Shown here one piece after another: positions 25,225 through 33,949 of a stretch of DNA of 63,396 bases. Source of the DNA: Mediannikoviicoccus sp037890055. Its GTDB lineage: Bacteria; Bacillota; Clostridia; Tissierellales; Peptoniphilaceae. The stretch is taken from assembly GCA_037890055.1 (NCBI GenBank), contig JBBKBD010000011.1. The stretch is one strand, 5' to 3'. A program made the translations under genes and the position numbers. Numbering within the stretch: position 1 is the first letter of the stretch; each line of letters begins with the position of its first letter. The notes under the pieces are model-generated. The model did no database searches. It was not told where the DNA came from and worked only from the letters and a program-made list of their open reading frames with translations.

Positions 25225-26547
25225 TTATTCTCTTTTGGAAATTATTATAAGCACGTCTTTTGGCTTTAAAACATTGTCACCATTTGGAATCAATATTTTA
25301 TTTTTCCTTGAGACAAATGCAATAAGTTTCTCCTTCGGAATGGAAATATCGGAAATTAATCGGTTTACATATTCACTGTCCTTTTCCACAACCACCTCTT
25401 CTATTTTTATCTTCGACTTAGAGATATTTTTTAATGTGTCTATGGTTAAATCTTCCATGCTTTGGCTAGTCTCAATAAAGTTTTTAATTATATTTAGAAC
25501 AACATCCTGTTCCGAAAAGGCCAAGTCAATATAGTTTTGTGAGATGTCCTCTAATATTTTTTTGCTGTAGATATTTGCATAGACTCTCTTAACCCCAATA
25601 TTTTTTGCAATTTGTGAAAGGGTCATGTTGACTTCATCCATCTTTGAAAGTAGGACGAGATTTTCATAGTCTGTAATATCTTCCTTTTCCAGCACATTGA
25701 TGTCAAAGCCTTCGTCATAAACTGCTTCGCAATTTGGAAAGTCACGTCTTAAAAGGTTTAATAATCTTTTATTTTTCTCTAAAACCTTCACTTGGTGGTC
25801 AAACCTTTCAAGCCTTTCCACAAGGAAGTAGGTCAAAAGCCCTCCACCGATTATAAAAAAGGTCTCTCCTGGTTCAATTCCATTTCTCCTACCGAAGAAC
25901 TTAATGAAGTTGTCGTTACTCGAAATAAGATGAATAATATCCCCTTCAAGAATTACATCATCACCCCTAGGAATAATAACTTTTGACTCCCTGGATATAC
26001 CTGCCACAAGCATTGGTTTTGGTAATACGTTTGATAGCTCCAAAAGACTATGGGACGCCATCTCGTCATCTTTCAAAACCTTCATCTCAACCATACGCAA
26101 CTTACCGTGGTCTATTGTATCCACCCTTATAACTTCAGGGGAATAGATTTCACGAAGAATATACCTAGCTGTTTCAAGTTTTGGATTTATAATCAAATCT
26201 ATGTTTAAGATTTCTCCCATAAACTCCACATGTTCCAGGTATCTGTCATTGTCGCAAATACAAATGGTCTTCTTTGCGCCAAGTTTTTTCGCCATAAGAC
26301 AAAGTATCATGTTCATTTCCCCATTGGCAGTTGTACTTATAAACACATCTGTATCTTTAATATTGGACTCTTCAAGCACATTGGTGTCCGTTGCATCACC
26401 AAGGCTTATGTTAAATGTATCGTATTTTAAAACACGATTTAATCTATCTTTGTCATTTTCGATTATACCTACTTCATGACCCTTTTCTTCAAGAAAGCTC
26501 GCAAGGTAAACTCCAAGCTTTCCTGCACCGACAATTAATATTTTCAT
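25225..26547 (-). CDS. trkA: Trk potassium uptake regulatory subunit
   Basis: 440-residue peripheral TrkA with two RCK-type halves. The first NAD-binding motif is ILIVGAGKLGVYLASFLEEKGHEV at the start, the second FIIGGGLLTYFLVERL near residue 232, each followed by a C-terminal RCK_C region. It gates a TrkH-type channel; no trkH lies in this window. Its ATG overlaps the rnhA stop as ATGA, so it is the last gene of a four-gene overlapping operon. Confidence 0.92.
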   Translation of the reverse strand: MKILIVGAGKLGVYLASFLEEKGHEVGIIENDKDRLNRVLKYDTFNISLGDATDTNVLEESNIKDTDVFISTTANGEMNMILCLMAKKLGAKKTICICDNDRYLEHVEFMGEILNIDLIINPKLETARYILREIYSPEVIRVDTIDHGKLRMVEMKVLKDDEMASHSLLELSNVLPKPMLVAGISRESKVIIPRGDDVILEGDIIHLISSNDNFIKFFGRRNGIEPGETFFIIGGGLLTYFLVERLERFDHQVKVLEKNKRLLNLLRRDFPNCEAVYDEGFDINVLEKEDITDYENLVLLSKMDEVNMTLSQIAKNIGVKRVYANIYSKKILEDISQNYIDLAFSEQDVVLNIIKNFIETSQSMEDLTIDTLKNISKSKIKIEEVVVEKDSEYVNRLISDISIPKEKLIAFVSRKNKILIPNGDNVLKPKDVLIIISKRE

Positions 26548-27158
26548 TTAATTCCCGCACCTTTTTTCGCTAATTTATCTGCCAGTTCATTATATTTTAT
26601 TCCCCTATGGGCCTCTACCTTTATAAATTTTACATCTATATTCTTACTAAGCCTTTGAAACTCTCTGCTATATGACGCAGTTAGTTCGTTGTTGGTCTTC
26701 CAATTTCCAAGGGCCCATGCACTGATGCCCTCGTAATCGTAGTGGATGTGAATTTTTTTAAATCCCATGTCAATAGCCTTTTTTATGGCGTAAATAGTTC
26801 CATAAATTTCTCCAGTAACATTTCTATACTGTGCATACTCTGGCCTTTGCACAGTTCCAAAATGTTCCTTAACTCCACTCCTTAGTAAAATCACCACCCC
26901 ATAGCCACATACACCAGTCTTAACATTGTATGAACCATCAACGTATGAAACCAATTCGTCCTCAGGCACATCGTGTTGTTCAACTTCTTTATTTAAAGGC
27001 TTTTCACCACTAATAAAGTTCTCTGCCTCTTCCCTGGTCTTAAACTTTTTATACACGGCGCCACTAAAGCCTTGAGTCTCATTTTTACATTCATCCCAAG
27101 TTCTATATACGCCTGGGTTTCTACCAACCTTTACGGCGTAAAAATTATTTCCTGCCAT
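26544..27158 (-). CDS. rnhA: Ribonuclease HI with N-terminal hybrid-binding domain
   Basis: 204-residue RNase H1. The N-terminal hybrid-binding (viroplasmin-like) domain is NFYAVKVGRNPGVYRTWDECKNETQGFSGAVYKKF, and the catalytic domain begins LVSYVDGSYNVKTGVCGYG, with later acidic residues (TGEIYG, YDYEGISAW) and VEAHRGIKYNELADKLAKKG. It cleaves RNA in RNA-DNA hybrids. The frame is open to 27200, but the family start MAGNNFYAV at 27158 fits best; it overlaps pgpA by 14 bases and has only a weak ribosome site, implying coupled translation. Confidence 0.9.
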   Translation of the reverse strand: MAGNNFYAVKVGRNPGVYRTWDECKNETQGFSGAVYKKFKTREEAENFISGEKPLNKEVEQHDVPEDELVSYVDGSYNVKTGVCGYGVVILLRSGVKEHFGTVQRPEYAQYRNVTGEIYGTIYAIKKAIDMGFKKIHIHYDYEGISAWALGNWKTNNELTASYSREFQRLSKNIDVKFIKVEAHRGIKYNELADKLAKKGAGIK

Positions 27159-27663
27159 GGGCAAGCCTACTTGCTGCAGCAGCCGCCACCGCCGCCACAA
27201 TGTCGTCCATAAAGGTATTTACTTCCGTCTTAGGATTTTTATTTTCGTCCAAGTCCCTTATGATTCCAATTTTTTCCTTGTCAAGGTAACCAAAGTTCGT
27301 TAGGCCAATAGATCCATATATATTTACAATTGACAGTGGGATTATTTCGTCAATTCCATAAAGTCCCTCATCATTTTTTATAATTGTAAGAAGGGGATCT
27401 TCCAGTAAATTCTTCTCCGCCATTTCATCTAGGGCAATGCCCGTTAATATGGCATGGCAAACTTCCCTCTTTGAAAGCACTGCCATAACATTTTCCCTAC
27501 AAGCTTCCGGCGTTAGGTCTTCAAAGTAATCCTTTTGTAATTCATACACAATGTCTGCAATGTCCTGCACATGAACATCCCTGTCATGAAGCTTCTTATG
27601 TGTTGCCTCACGAAGCTCCTCCATGGTGTAATGCGTAATATTTCTAGTTTTATTTTTATTCAT
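27145..27663 (-). CDS. Phosphatidylglycerophosphatase A family protein
   Basis: 172-residue PgpA/YutG-type protein: ELQKDYFEDLTPEACRENVMAVLSKREVCHAILTGIALDE and DEIIPLSIVNIYGSIGLTNFGYLDKEKIGII are characteristic of the Firmicutes branch. It would dephosphorylate phosphatidylglycerophosphate in phospholipid synthesis. A GTG at 27672 is possible, but GGAG 8 bases before ATG 27663 decides the start, and that ATG overlaps the amylase stop (ATGAATAA). The C terminus is unusually alanine-rich (AAVAAAAASRLA). Confidence 0.82.
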   Translation of the reverse strand: MNKNKTRNITHYTMEELREATHKKLHDRDVHVQDIADIVYELQKDYFEDLTPEACRENVMAVLSKREVCHAILTGIALDEMAEKNLLEDPLLTIIKNDEGLYGIDEIIPLSIVNIYGSIGLTNFGYLDKEKIGIIRDLDENKNPKTEVNTFMDDIVAAVAAAAASRLAHGRK

Positions 27664-29110
27664 CTTTTTCACTCCAACAAGTTATAGTTCCCGGGCCAAC
27701 TTCAAATTCACCAAAGCCTTCGTCGTCAATGGTTATTTCATTTAAGTTGTTCCCAGTATATTCCTTATAAATTTTTCCGGCTTCCTCTTCTCCAACAAAC
27801 ATCCTTAAGGTTGCCATGTCTCCAGTGGATATTAGTACTGCAAGTTTCTTATTGTGATTTTCGTCCCCTCGTCTTACAAACCCAATTAACTTGTCTGACT
27901 CATAGTACATATCTTGCTCTCCATATGCAAACTCACGTCTAATATACATAAGATTTTCAATCATATCCCTATGTCCTTGTGAATTTACAGGTTCTCCCAT
28001 GCCCATGTAGTCGCCCCAAAACACAGTTGGGTAACCGTCCTTTTGTAGTAAAATTATTCCATAGGCAATCTTTTTAAACCAGTCTTCCACAAAGGACTCC
28101 AGCGCCTGTCCCGGCTGTGAGTCGTGGTTGTCTACAAATGTAACGGCAATAGTTGGATGTTCCTTAACCAAGGTGTTGTCAAAGATTTGCCTTATATCGT
28201 AATCTCCATTTTTTGATGCCTCGGACATATTGTAATGAAGTCCCACATCAAATAAATCTATATCGTACTTTGTGTCATATAGATACCCATTCACCGTGCC
28301 TGGGTCACTTAGCCAATACTCACCAAAAAGATAAAAACCTTCCTTTAAATCTTCCTTTGCCTTAATGTGATTACAAAAATCTAAAATAAACTTATCACCA
28401 ATATGTTTTAAGGCGTCAAACCTCATTCCATCAAGGGCAAGTTCATCAATAATCCAATAGCCCCAATTGAAAAGTTCTTCCCTGACGTCTGGGTGATTGT
28501 GGTCGATGTCTGCAAACATTAGATAGTCGAAGTTGCCCTTTTCATTGGACACTCCCCAGTCCCATCCCTTACCATCACCAACAATTTTAAAAACTCCCTT
28601 AACATCATTTAAAGAGTCGTAGTCCACGCCGGAAAAGTGTTCAAAAAACCATGTGAACTCAGAATACTTTCCCTTTCGTCCAGGAAATGTAAACTTGGTC
28701 CATGCTTTAATGTCATGAACTTCGCCAATTTCTTTATTTCTATCGTTTTCGTCAACTTGTATCGCCTTAAATACTTCCTCTTCATCCGCCGCTGCCTTGT
28801 GATTTAAAATAATATCTCCATACACCGCAATGCCTTTTTCATGAAGAGTGTTTATTAAAGACTTTAATTCTTCCTTAGTGCCATACTTGGTCCTAACACT
28901 GCCCTTTTGGTCGAACTCACCAAGGTCATATAAATCGTAGATTCCATAGCCTACGTCATTTGTTCCAGTGGCCTTGCAAAATGGTGGAAGCCATATGGCA
29001 CTAAAGCCCACTTCAGAAAGATGTTCCGCCATTTCTTTTAATTTATTATAATGGTTGCCATCATCCGGCAAGTACCATTCAAATCCTTGTAAAATAACTG
29101 CGTTTTCCAT
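27656..29110 (-). CDS. Cytoplasmic alpha-amylase (GH13)
   Basis: 484-residue GH13 amylase without signal peptide. Conserved regions: GFEWYLPDDGNHY start, DIILNHKA, GMRFDALKHI (nucleophile Asp), LFGEYW (acid Glu) and FVDNHDSQPGQ (transition-state Asp). Enzymes of this type (GH13 subfamily 5) hydrolyse alpha-1,4-glucans inside the cell. The frame opens at 29125, but GGAGG lies between that codon and ATG 29110, fixing the start at 29110. It heads the overlapping operon with pgpA, rnhA and trkA. Confidence 0.92.
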   Translation of the reverse strand: MENAVILQGFEWYLPDDGNHYNKLKEMAEHLSEVGFSAIWLPPFCKATGTNDVGYGIYDLYDLGEFDQKGSVRTKYGTKEELKSLINTLHEKGIAVYGDIILNHKAAADEEEVFKAIQVDENDRNKEIGEVHDIKAWTKFTFPGRKGKYSEFTWFFEHFSGVDYDSLNDVKGVFKIVGDGKGWDWGVSNEKGNFDYLMFADIDHNHPDVREELFNWGYWIIDELALDGMRFDALKHIGDKFILDFCNHIKAKEDLKEGFYLFGEYWLSDPGTVNGYLYDTKYDIDLFDVGLHYNMSEASKNGDYDIRQIFDNTLVKEHPTIAVTFVDNHDSQPGQALESFVEDWFKKIAYGIILLQKDGYPTVFWGDYMGMGEPVNSQGHRDMIENLMYIRREFAYGEQDMYYESDKLIGFVRRGDENHNKKLAVLISTGDMATLRMFVGEEEAGKIYKEYTGNNLNEITIDDEGFGEFEVGPGTITCWSEKDE

Positions 29111-29188
29111 AATTACCTCCAACATAATTGTATAATATCCCTTAAAATATTAAAAGAATGATATAATAGGATGTATTAGGAGGTAGAA

Positions 29189-29794
29189 ATGAAAGTTTGG
29201 ATGGATTTTACATGCCCTTTTTGTTTAATCGGGCTCAAGAGAATGAAAGAAGCTTTAAAGGACAGTAAATTAGAAAGTTTTAAACTTTCAGCCTTTAGAT
29301 TAAGCCCTGAATTGAAAGACAATGTTAACTACGTTGAAAATTTAAGTAAAAAATACAACGTCAGCATGGAAAAGGCACTTCAAATGACCATGGGACCAAC
29401 AAATACATTAAAGAGTGAAGGCCTGGATGTAGATTTTTCAAAAATAGATGAATTAAACACCACAAAGGCACATATGCTTTTGAAAAATTTTGAAAATGAC
29501 AAAAAATATCTAGACCTTGCATACGAAATATTTACAGCTTACTTTGTAGAAGCTAAAAATATAAATGATGAAAAGGTACTACAAGAAGTTTTAAATAAAT
29601 TGAAATTAAACGGCGACGTGGAAAATATTTTAAATGACGATACACTTTTAGAAAAAGTTTTAAAAGATAGCGAAATTGCAAAATCAGAAGGAATAAATCT
29701 TATTCCAACAATAGTTCTTAGTTCGGGAGAAAAAATTGAAGGTTCACAAAGTACCAAAAACTATTTAGAAATAATGAATCGTGAGGCTAAGTAA
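29189..29794 (+). CDS. DsbA-family (FrnE-like) thioredoxin-fold oxidoreductase
   Basis: 201-residue cytoplasmic DsbA/FrnE-type protein with the active-site CPFC at residues 9-12 (MDFTCPFCLIGLKRM) and the cis-proline region INLIPTIVLSSGEKIEG near the C terminus. There is no signal peptide, so it works in the cytosol; FrnE-like proteins act as thiol oxidoreductases or isomerases, and substrates are unknown. GGAGG precedes the ATG and TATAAT lies about 25 bases upstream. It is the first gene of frnE-rlmB-yacP. Confidence 0.85.
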   Translation: MKVWMDFTCPFCLIGLKRMKEALKDSKLESFKLSAFRLSPELKDNVNYVENLSKKYNVSMEKALQMTMGPTNTLKSEGLDVDFSKIDELNTTKAHMLLKNFENDKKYLDLAYEIFTAYFVEAKNINDEKVLQEVLNKLKLNGDVENILNDDTLLEKVLKDSEIAKSEGINLIPTIVLSSGEKIEGSQSTKNYLEIMNREAK

Positions 29795-29806
29795 GGTAAG
29801 GAAAAA

Positions 29807-30538
29807 ATGGACGAATTAATATATGGAAGAAACGCCTGTTTGGAGGCTTTAAACACAGGAAAAGTTGAAGAGCTATACATCCAAAAAGGCAATTTAAAAG
29901 GCTCAATAGAAAAAGTCATCGGCAGAGCAAAAAACAAAAATGTAATAATAAAGACCGTAGATAAGAAGACTTTGGACAATATGGCAAATGGCCAAGTTCA
30001 CCAAGGGGTTATCGCTTCAATATCTTCATTTGAATACTCATCAGTTGACGATATTTTAAACGAAGCGAAAAATAGAAATGAAGATCCTTTTATAGTCATA
30101 CTAGACGAAATCGAAGACCCACATAATCTTGGTGCAATAATAAGAAGCTGCGAAACAGCAGGAGTGCATGGCGTTATTATTCCAAAGAGGAGATCCGCCA
30201 GCATCAACTCTACGGTTTATAAATCCTCAGCAGGAGCATGCAACTACTTAAAAGTTGCCAAAGTGACAAATATAAATAGAACCATTGATGAACTAAAAGA
30301 AAAAAATATATTTGTCTACGGCACAGATGGCGATGCGAAAAGTTATTACAATAAAATCAATTTAACAGGACCAATTGCAATAGTTATTGGAAACGAAGGC
30401 AAGGGAATTTCAATGCAGATAAAGAAAAACTGCGACGATTTAATCAAAATACCTATGCGTGGAAAAATAACTTCACTTAATGCATCAAATGCATGTGCAG
30501 TGGTTTGCTACGAAGTCCTAAGGCAAAGAGATGTCTAA
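29807..30538 (+). CDS. rlmB: 23S rRNA (guanosine-2'-O-)-methyltransferase, TrmH family group 3
   Basis: 243-residue SPOUT methyltransferase. An N-terminal L30e-like substrate-binding domain (LIYGRNACLEAL...) is followed by the knotted domain with LDEIEDPHNLGAIIRSCETAGVHGVI, IVIGNEGKGIS and IPMRGKITSLNASNACAVVCYEVLRQR. It methylates a 23S rRNA ribose. It starts 12 bases after the FrnE-like gene and overlaps the next gene by 8 bases. Confidence 0.94.
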   Translation: MDELIYGRNACLEALNTGKVEELYIQKGNLKGSIEKVIGRAKNKNVIIKTVDKKTLDNMANGQVHQGVIASISSFEYSSVDDILNEAKNRNEDPFIVILDEIEDPHNLGAIIRSCETAGVHGVIIPKRRSASINSTVYKSSAGACNYLKVAKVTNINRTIDELKEKNIFVYGTDGDAKSYYNKINLTGPIAIVIGNEGKGISMQIKKNCDDLIKIPMRGKITSLNASNACAVVCYEVLRQRDV

Positions 30539-31058
30539 AAAGAAAATCATCTTTGTGGATGGATACAATATTATAAACGCATGGCCAAAACTAATTGCTA
30601 TAAAAGACAATATTAGCCTTGACGCTTCCAGAGAAGAGCTTATAAATATACTTTCAGAATATCAGTCCTTAGGGGAAGAAAAAGTATATCTCGTGTTCGA
30701 CGCCTACCTTGCCACAGGAGAGAGAACAATCGGCGAAAGAATTTGTAAAAACATTACAGTATACTTTACAAAACAAAAAGAAACCGCCGACCAATACATA
30801 GAAAGAGTATTGGACCTTACAGGAAAAAGAGATGTTATTAGAGTTGCCACCGACGACAGTCTTATACAACAGACCATACTAAGTCGAGGTGGAACAAGAC
30901 TTTCATCAAGAGAGCTGTTAGTAGAATACCATAATTTAAAAAAACAAATGAGCAGAATGAAAGTAAAAGAACCAGAGTACCATCAAAAGAACCTGGTAAC
31001 AATAGATGAAAAAACGAAAAATATCCTAGACGAAATAGCAAAGAAATTAAAGAAGTGA
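30531..31058 (+). CDS. NYN-domain ribonuclease (YacP/Rae1)
   Basis: 175-residue protein with a PIN-like NYN domain: FVDGYNIINAWP at the start, VYLVFDAYLATGE, and RVATDDSLIQQTILSRGGTRLSSREL. YacP (Rae1) is a ribosome-associated endoribonuclease in Bacillus, and rlmB-yacP adjacency is widely conserved. The last residues form a charged tail (DEIAKKLKK). The operon ends in a strong terminator. Confidence 0.92.
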   Translation: MSKKKIIFVDGYNIINAWPKLIAIKDNISLDASREELINILSEYQSLGEEKVYLVFDAYLATGERTIGERICKNITVYFTKQKETADQYIERVLDLTGKRDVIRVATDDSLIQQTILSRGGTRLSSRELLVEYHNLKKQMSRMKVKEPEYHQKNLVTIDEKTKNILDEIAKKLKK

Positions 31059-31077
31059 GGGAATGCCCTCACTTTTT
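31052..31077 (+). terminator. Terminator of the frnE-rlmB-yacP operon
   Basis: GTGAGGG-AATG-CCCTCAC followed by TTTTT, overlapping the yacP stop. Confidence 0.9.
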
Positions 31078-31120
31078 AATTGTGAAAGTTTAACTTTCAA
31101 TTTTTAGTTTTAACTTTGGT

Positions 31121-31345
31121 TTGTAGGGTGAAATCCCTACAACTTTTTTATTACTAGGTTGATTTTTTGTTTAACCAAGAGGAAAGCTAAGAAACCTTTT
31201 CGTATGGTTTCTATAGCTTTCCCCTTGAAATCCCCTTTTTCTTACCTTCCAAACGATTCAGGACTGGCCGTCCTGAAAACCTGCTTAGTAAGAAGTAGAA
31301 AATCTTGTTGGATTTCCTTTTAGTGCCTTTCGGCACATAATGCAT
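31121..31345 (+). repeat. Structured element S, copy 1
   Basis: Order of hairpins: TGTAGGG-TGAAAT-CCCTACA; AACCAAG...CTTG outer stem with inner AAACC-TTTTCGTAT-GGTTT; TTCAGGAC-TGGCC-GTCCTGAA; GTGCC-TTTC-GGCAC followed by ATAATG. The central part (about 31170-31315) is nearly identical to copy 3. An antisense frame at 31211-31414 is only a by-product of this repeat. Confidence 0.75.
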
Positions 31346-31383
31346 TTTGTACATCTTCTTCTTAGGAACGTTAGACCGCATAC

Positions 31384-31460
31384 TGTCATCCTGAACGGAA
31401 AATTTGCGTAGCAAATTTGTAGCTGAAGGACCTCGAGATTTTCTTTTAGAAAATCTCGCT
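31384..31460. repeat. Hairpin repeat unit (family H)
   Basis: GTCATCCTGAACGG, hairpin AAATTTGC-GTA-GCAAATTT, linker GCTGAAGGACCTC, hairpin GAGATTTTC-TTTTA-GAAAATCTC. Confidence 0.8.
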
Positions 31461-31713
31461 ACTCCACGACACTAATCACCCCCCTACCACCATAGGAATG
31501 TAACTCTCCGTCGTCTCCATACAAAAACATAACAATTTGCCAGACACTGTCTAGCAAATTGAAAACAAAATTTTTATTTCTTAAAAATATTCCTTATAAC
31601 GTATCGCTCAACATTTCTATAACAAAAAAAAACGAAGGACCCCTCCCTCGCTTAATTTCTTCACGAATTTTATATCATATCCATAATAAAATGCTTTTTT
31701 CTTAATAATATCG

Positions 31714-31828
31714 CCAAATACTGGAATGAATTATGTCCAAATACTGGAATGAATTATGTCCAAATACTGGAATGAAACATAGCCAAATACTGGAATGAAA
31801 CATAGCCAAATACTGGAATAAATGATAT
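31714..31828. repeat. Five 23-bp tandem repeats upstream of the ATPase gene
   Basis: CCAAATACTGGAATGAA begins at 31714, 31737, 31760, 31783 and 31806, each exactly 23 bp apart. Copies 1-2 end in TTATGT and copies 3-4 in ACATAG. Each contains CCA-N5-TGG. The last copy runs into a TATAAT -10 box (31826-31831), so the array covers the promoter. There are no spacers, so it is not a CRISPR. Confidence 0.9.
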
Positions 31829-31857
31829 AATATCCTTAAGAAAACCAGGAGGATACA

Positions 31858-33129
31858 ATGAAAACTTACTTACCAAGAATAACAGATCAGTTACTTAAAG
31901 ATAGACTAGAAGCAAAAGGCGCCGTATTAATCCAAGGACCTAAGTGGTGTGGAAAAACTACAACAGGAAAAATCCATGCAAAAAGTTTTATCGAAATAGA
32001 CCAGCCCGAATTAACAAAACAATATCAAACTATGGCAGAAGTCTCTCCCAGACAATTATTAGAAGGGGAAACTCCAAGACTTATTGACGAATGGCAACTG
32101 GCACCAAACATATGGAATGCAGTGAGATATGAAGTGGATCAAAGGGATGAGTTTGGACAATTTATATTAACAGGATCAGCCGTTCCAGCACAATTGGATG
32201 AATCTATGCATACAGGAACAGGAAGAATTTCACGATTGAATATGCGAACCATGAGCCTATACGAATCAAAAGATTCAACTGGAAATGTGTCTTTATCCGA
32301 CCTATTTGAAGATAAAGATATAAGAGCTACTAACAATACAACTCTAGAAGACATTGCTTTTTTAATATGTAGAGGTGGCTGGCCAACGTCAGTAGGCTTA
32401 GAAAAAAAACCTGCCCTATTCCAAGCCATAGATTATTATGATGCAGTTGTTTCAACTGATATAAGCAGAGTTGACTTCGTAGAAAGAGACAAAGAAAAAG
32501 CGAAAAGATTACTTAAGTCCTATGCTCGCCACGTTGGAACACAAGCTTCACTAGAAACAATAAGGCAAGATGTACTAGCCAACAACATTGATAGCTTAGA
32601 TGAAAAAACTATGTACTCTTATCTAGATTCCCTGCAAAAAATATTCGTTATTGAAGACTCAAAAGCTTGGAATCCCAACCTAAGATCAAAAACCTCTATA
32701 AGAACAACCGATACAAGATATTTTCTTGACCAATCAATTGCAGCCGCTGCCCTTGGAGTTGGACCAAAAGATTTAATAAACGATTTAAACACAATGGGAT
32801 TTTTGTTTGAAAATATGTGCATTAGAGATTTAAGAGTTTATGCAGACTATTTAGATGGAACAATCTATCACTACAGAGATAAAAACGGCTTAGAATGTGA
32901 TGCTGTAATTCATCTAAGGAATGGATTATATGGTCTTATTGAAATTAAATTAGGAGGAGATAGTCTAATAGAAGAAGGAGCCACAAACCTTAAAAAATTA
33001 GCAGAAAAAATTGATACAAAAATAATGAAAAAACCTTCTTTTATGTTAGTTTTATGCGGAAAAGCTCCATTTGCCTACAAAAGACCTGATGGAGTTTATG
33101 TTGCACCAATAACATCATTAAAGCCATAA
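31858..33129 (+). CDS. AAA-family ATPase with DUF4143
   Basis: 423-residue ATP-binding protein. It has Walker A GPKWCGKTT (about 28-36), Walker B-like PRLIDEWQLAPNIW, sensor-1 FILTGSAVPA, and a C-terminal DUF4143 region with a PD-(D/E)xK-like pattern (GLECDAVIHLRNGLYGLIEIKLG). This large family is common in anaerobes and mobile regions; its function is unknown. AGGAGG precedes the ATG. It is a single gene behind a five-unit tandem repeat that covers the promoter, and is flanked by repeat families S and H, consistent with acquisition as a module. Confidence 0.85.
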   Translation: MKTYLPRITDQLLKDRLEAKGAVLIQGPKWCGKTTTGKIHAKSFIEIDQPELTKQYQTMAEVSPRQLLEGETPRLIDEWQLAPNIWNAVRYEVDQRDEFGQFILTGSAVPAQLDESMHTGTGRISRLNMRTMSLYESKDSTGNVSLSDLFEDKDIRATNNTTLEDIAFLICRGGWPTSVGLEKKPALFQAIDYYDAVVSTDISRVDFVERDKEKAKRLLKSYARHVGTQASLETIRQDVLANNIDSLDEKTMYSYLDSLQKIFVIEDSKAWNPNLRSKTSIRTTDTRYFLDQSIAAAALGVGPKDLINDLNTMGFLFENMCIRDLRVYADYLDGTIYHYRDKNGLECDAVIHLRNGLYGLIEIKLGGDSLIEEGATNLKKLAEKIDTKIMKKPSFMLVLCGKAPFAYKRPDGVYVAPITSLKP

Positions 33130-33354
33130 TAAAAAAGAAGTGGGATGTTAGCGATTAGAATATAAGATTGTTTTTTGTCTTGGAATGAATAACATTACGA
33201 GGTGTAATATTTCTAGGTCGGAATAAAACCTATGAAATGCAACTATAAAAATACAAGAAAATCAACAAGATTTTCAACTACTTCCTTTGGGGTTTGGGGA
33301 ACCCTGTTTTAGACGTGAGATGTGAGAAGTTGGAAGTTAGAGAAATTAAACGAT

Positions 33355-33567
33355 ATACATCATGTGCCGATAGGCACAGTGTAGAAAGCCTTAGCTTTCC
33401 TACAGCTTTCAATACGGGGTCTTGGAGCTGGCCCCAAGTCGTTGGGAGATAAAGGGGGTGCAAGGGGGAAATGGCCCGATAGAAAGCGGTTCCTTTTTCC
33501 CCCTTGGTGGAATAAAAAATGACATTGAACAGAAACAAAAATGGTGGTAGGGCAAAACCCTACAAAA
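33355..33567 (-). repeat. Structured element S, copy 2 (inverted)
   Basis: Read on the minus strand: GGTAGGG hairpin (33545-33567), CCAAGGGGG...CCCCCTTG outer stem with AACCG/CGG inner pairing, CTTGGGGCCAGCTCCAAG, GAAAGCTAAGGCTTTC, and GTGCC-TATC-GGCAC followed by ATGATGTAT. Same order as copies 4 and 5. The region 33130-33350 upstream shows no gene. Confidence 0.75.
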
Positions 33568-33584
33568 CATATTTCGAAATTTTG

Positions 33585-33644
33585 CCGAGATTTTCAATGA
33601 AAATCTCGAGATACTTCGACTCGCTACGCTCGCTCAGTATGACA
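33585..33644. repeat. Hairpin repeat unit (family H)
   Basis: CGAGATTTTC-AAT-GAAAATCTCG, linker AGATACTTCGACTCG, then CTACGCTCGCTCAGTATGAC. Confidence 0.8.
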
Positions 33645-33718
33645 AAGGGGGGACTTCACTTCGTAGGGCAAAACCTACATAACATATAAATAAACCTCGA
33701 GCTTTTTTATAAGCTCGT

Positions 33719-33755
33719 AAAAAAAGGATGTGTCAGATTAACCCTGACACACCCT
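33719..33755 (-). terminator. Terminator of the sigma-YvrJ cassette
   Basis: Minus strand GGTGTGTCAG-GGTTAAT-CTGACACATCC followed by seven T, six bases beyond the yvrJ-like stop. Confidence 0.9.
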
Positions 33756-33760
33756 CTTTT

Positions 33761-33904
33761 TTACTGTAAACCCTCAATGACTATGGCAAGTTCCTTTATG
33801 CTCTCCGATAGCGTTTCCAACTTCGACTCAATTCTGGTAATTAAAAACCACGAAAGAACTATTGGAAAACCTATATTGGATACATATTCTAATAACTCAG
33901 TCAT
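33761..33904 (-). CDS. YvrJ-family small membrane protein
   Basis: 47-residue protein too short for many gene callers. It reads as an N-terminal membrane helix (YVSNIGFPIVLSWFLITRIE) followed by a short amphipathic coiled segment (SKLETLSESIKELAIVIEGLQ), the exact layout of YvrJ. GGAG precedes the ATG at 33904. In Bacillus yvrJ sits beside the sigma-O genes, and here it ends a sigma-DUF1659-DUF2922-YvrJ cassette. Its molecular role is unknown. Confidence 0.8.
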   Translation of the reverse strand: MTELLEYVSNIGFPIVLSWFLITRIESKLETLSESIKELAIVIEGLQ

Positions 33905-33949
33905 ATCTTCTCCTTTCCATAGTTAAAATCCGGCATTACGCCGGACTAA

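Noticed and set aside
31211..31414. Minus-strand frame after yacP
   Set aside because: Lies wholly in structured element S copy 1; its sequence is explained by the repeat.
31714..31828. Possible CRISPR array
   Set aside because: Repeats abut without spacers and no cas gene is present; it is a tandem repeat over a promoter.
33278..33597. Two minus-strand frames downstream of the ATPase
   Set aside because: They are readings through element S copy 2; no family resemblance and no ribosome site.
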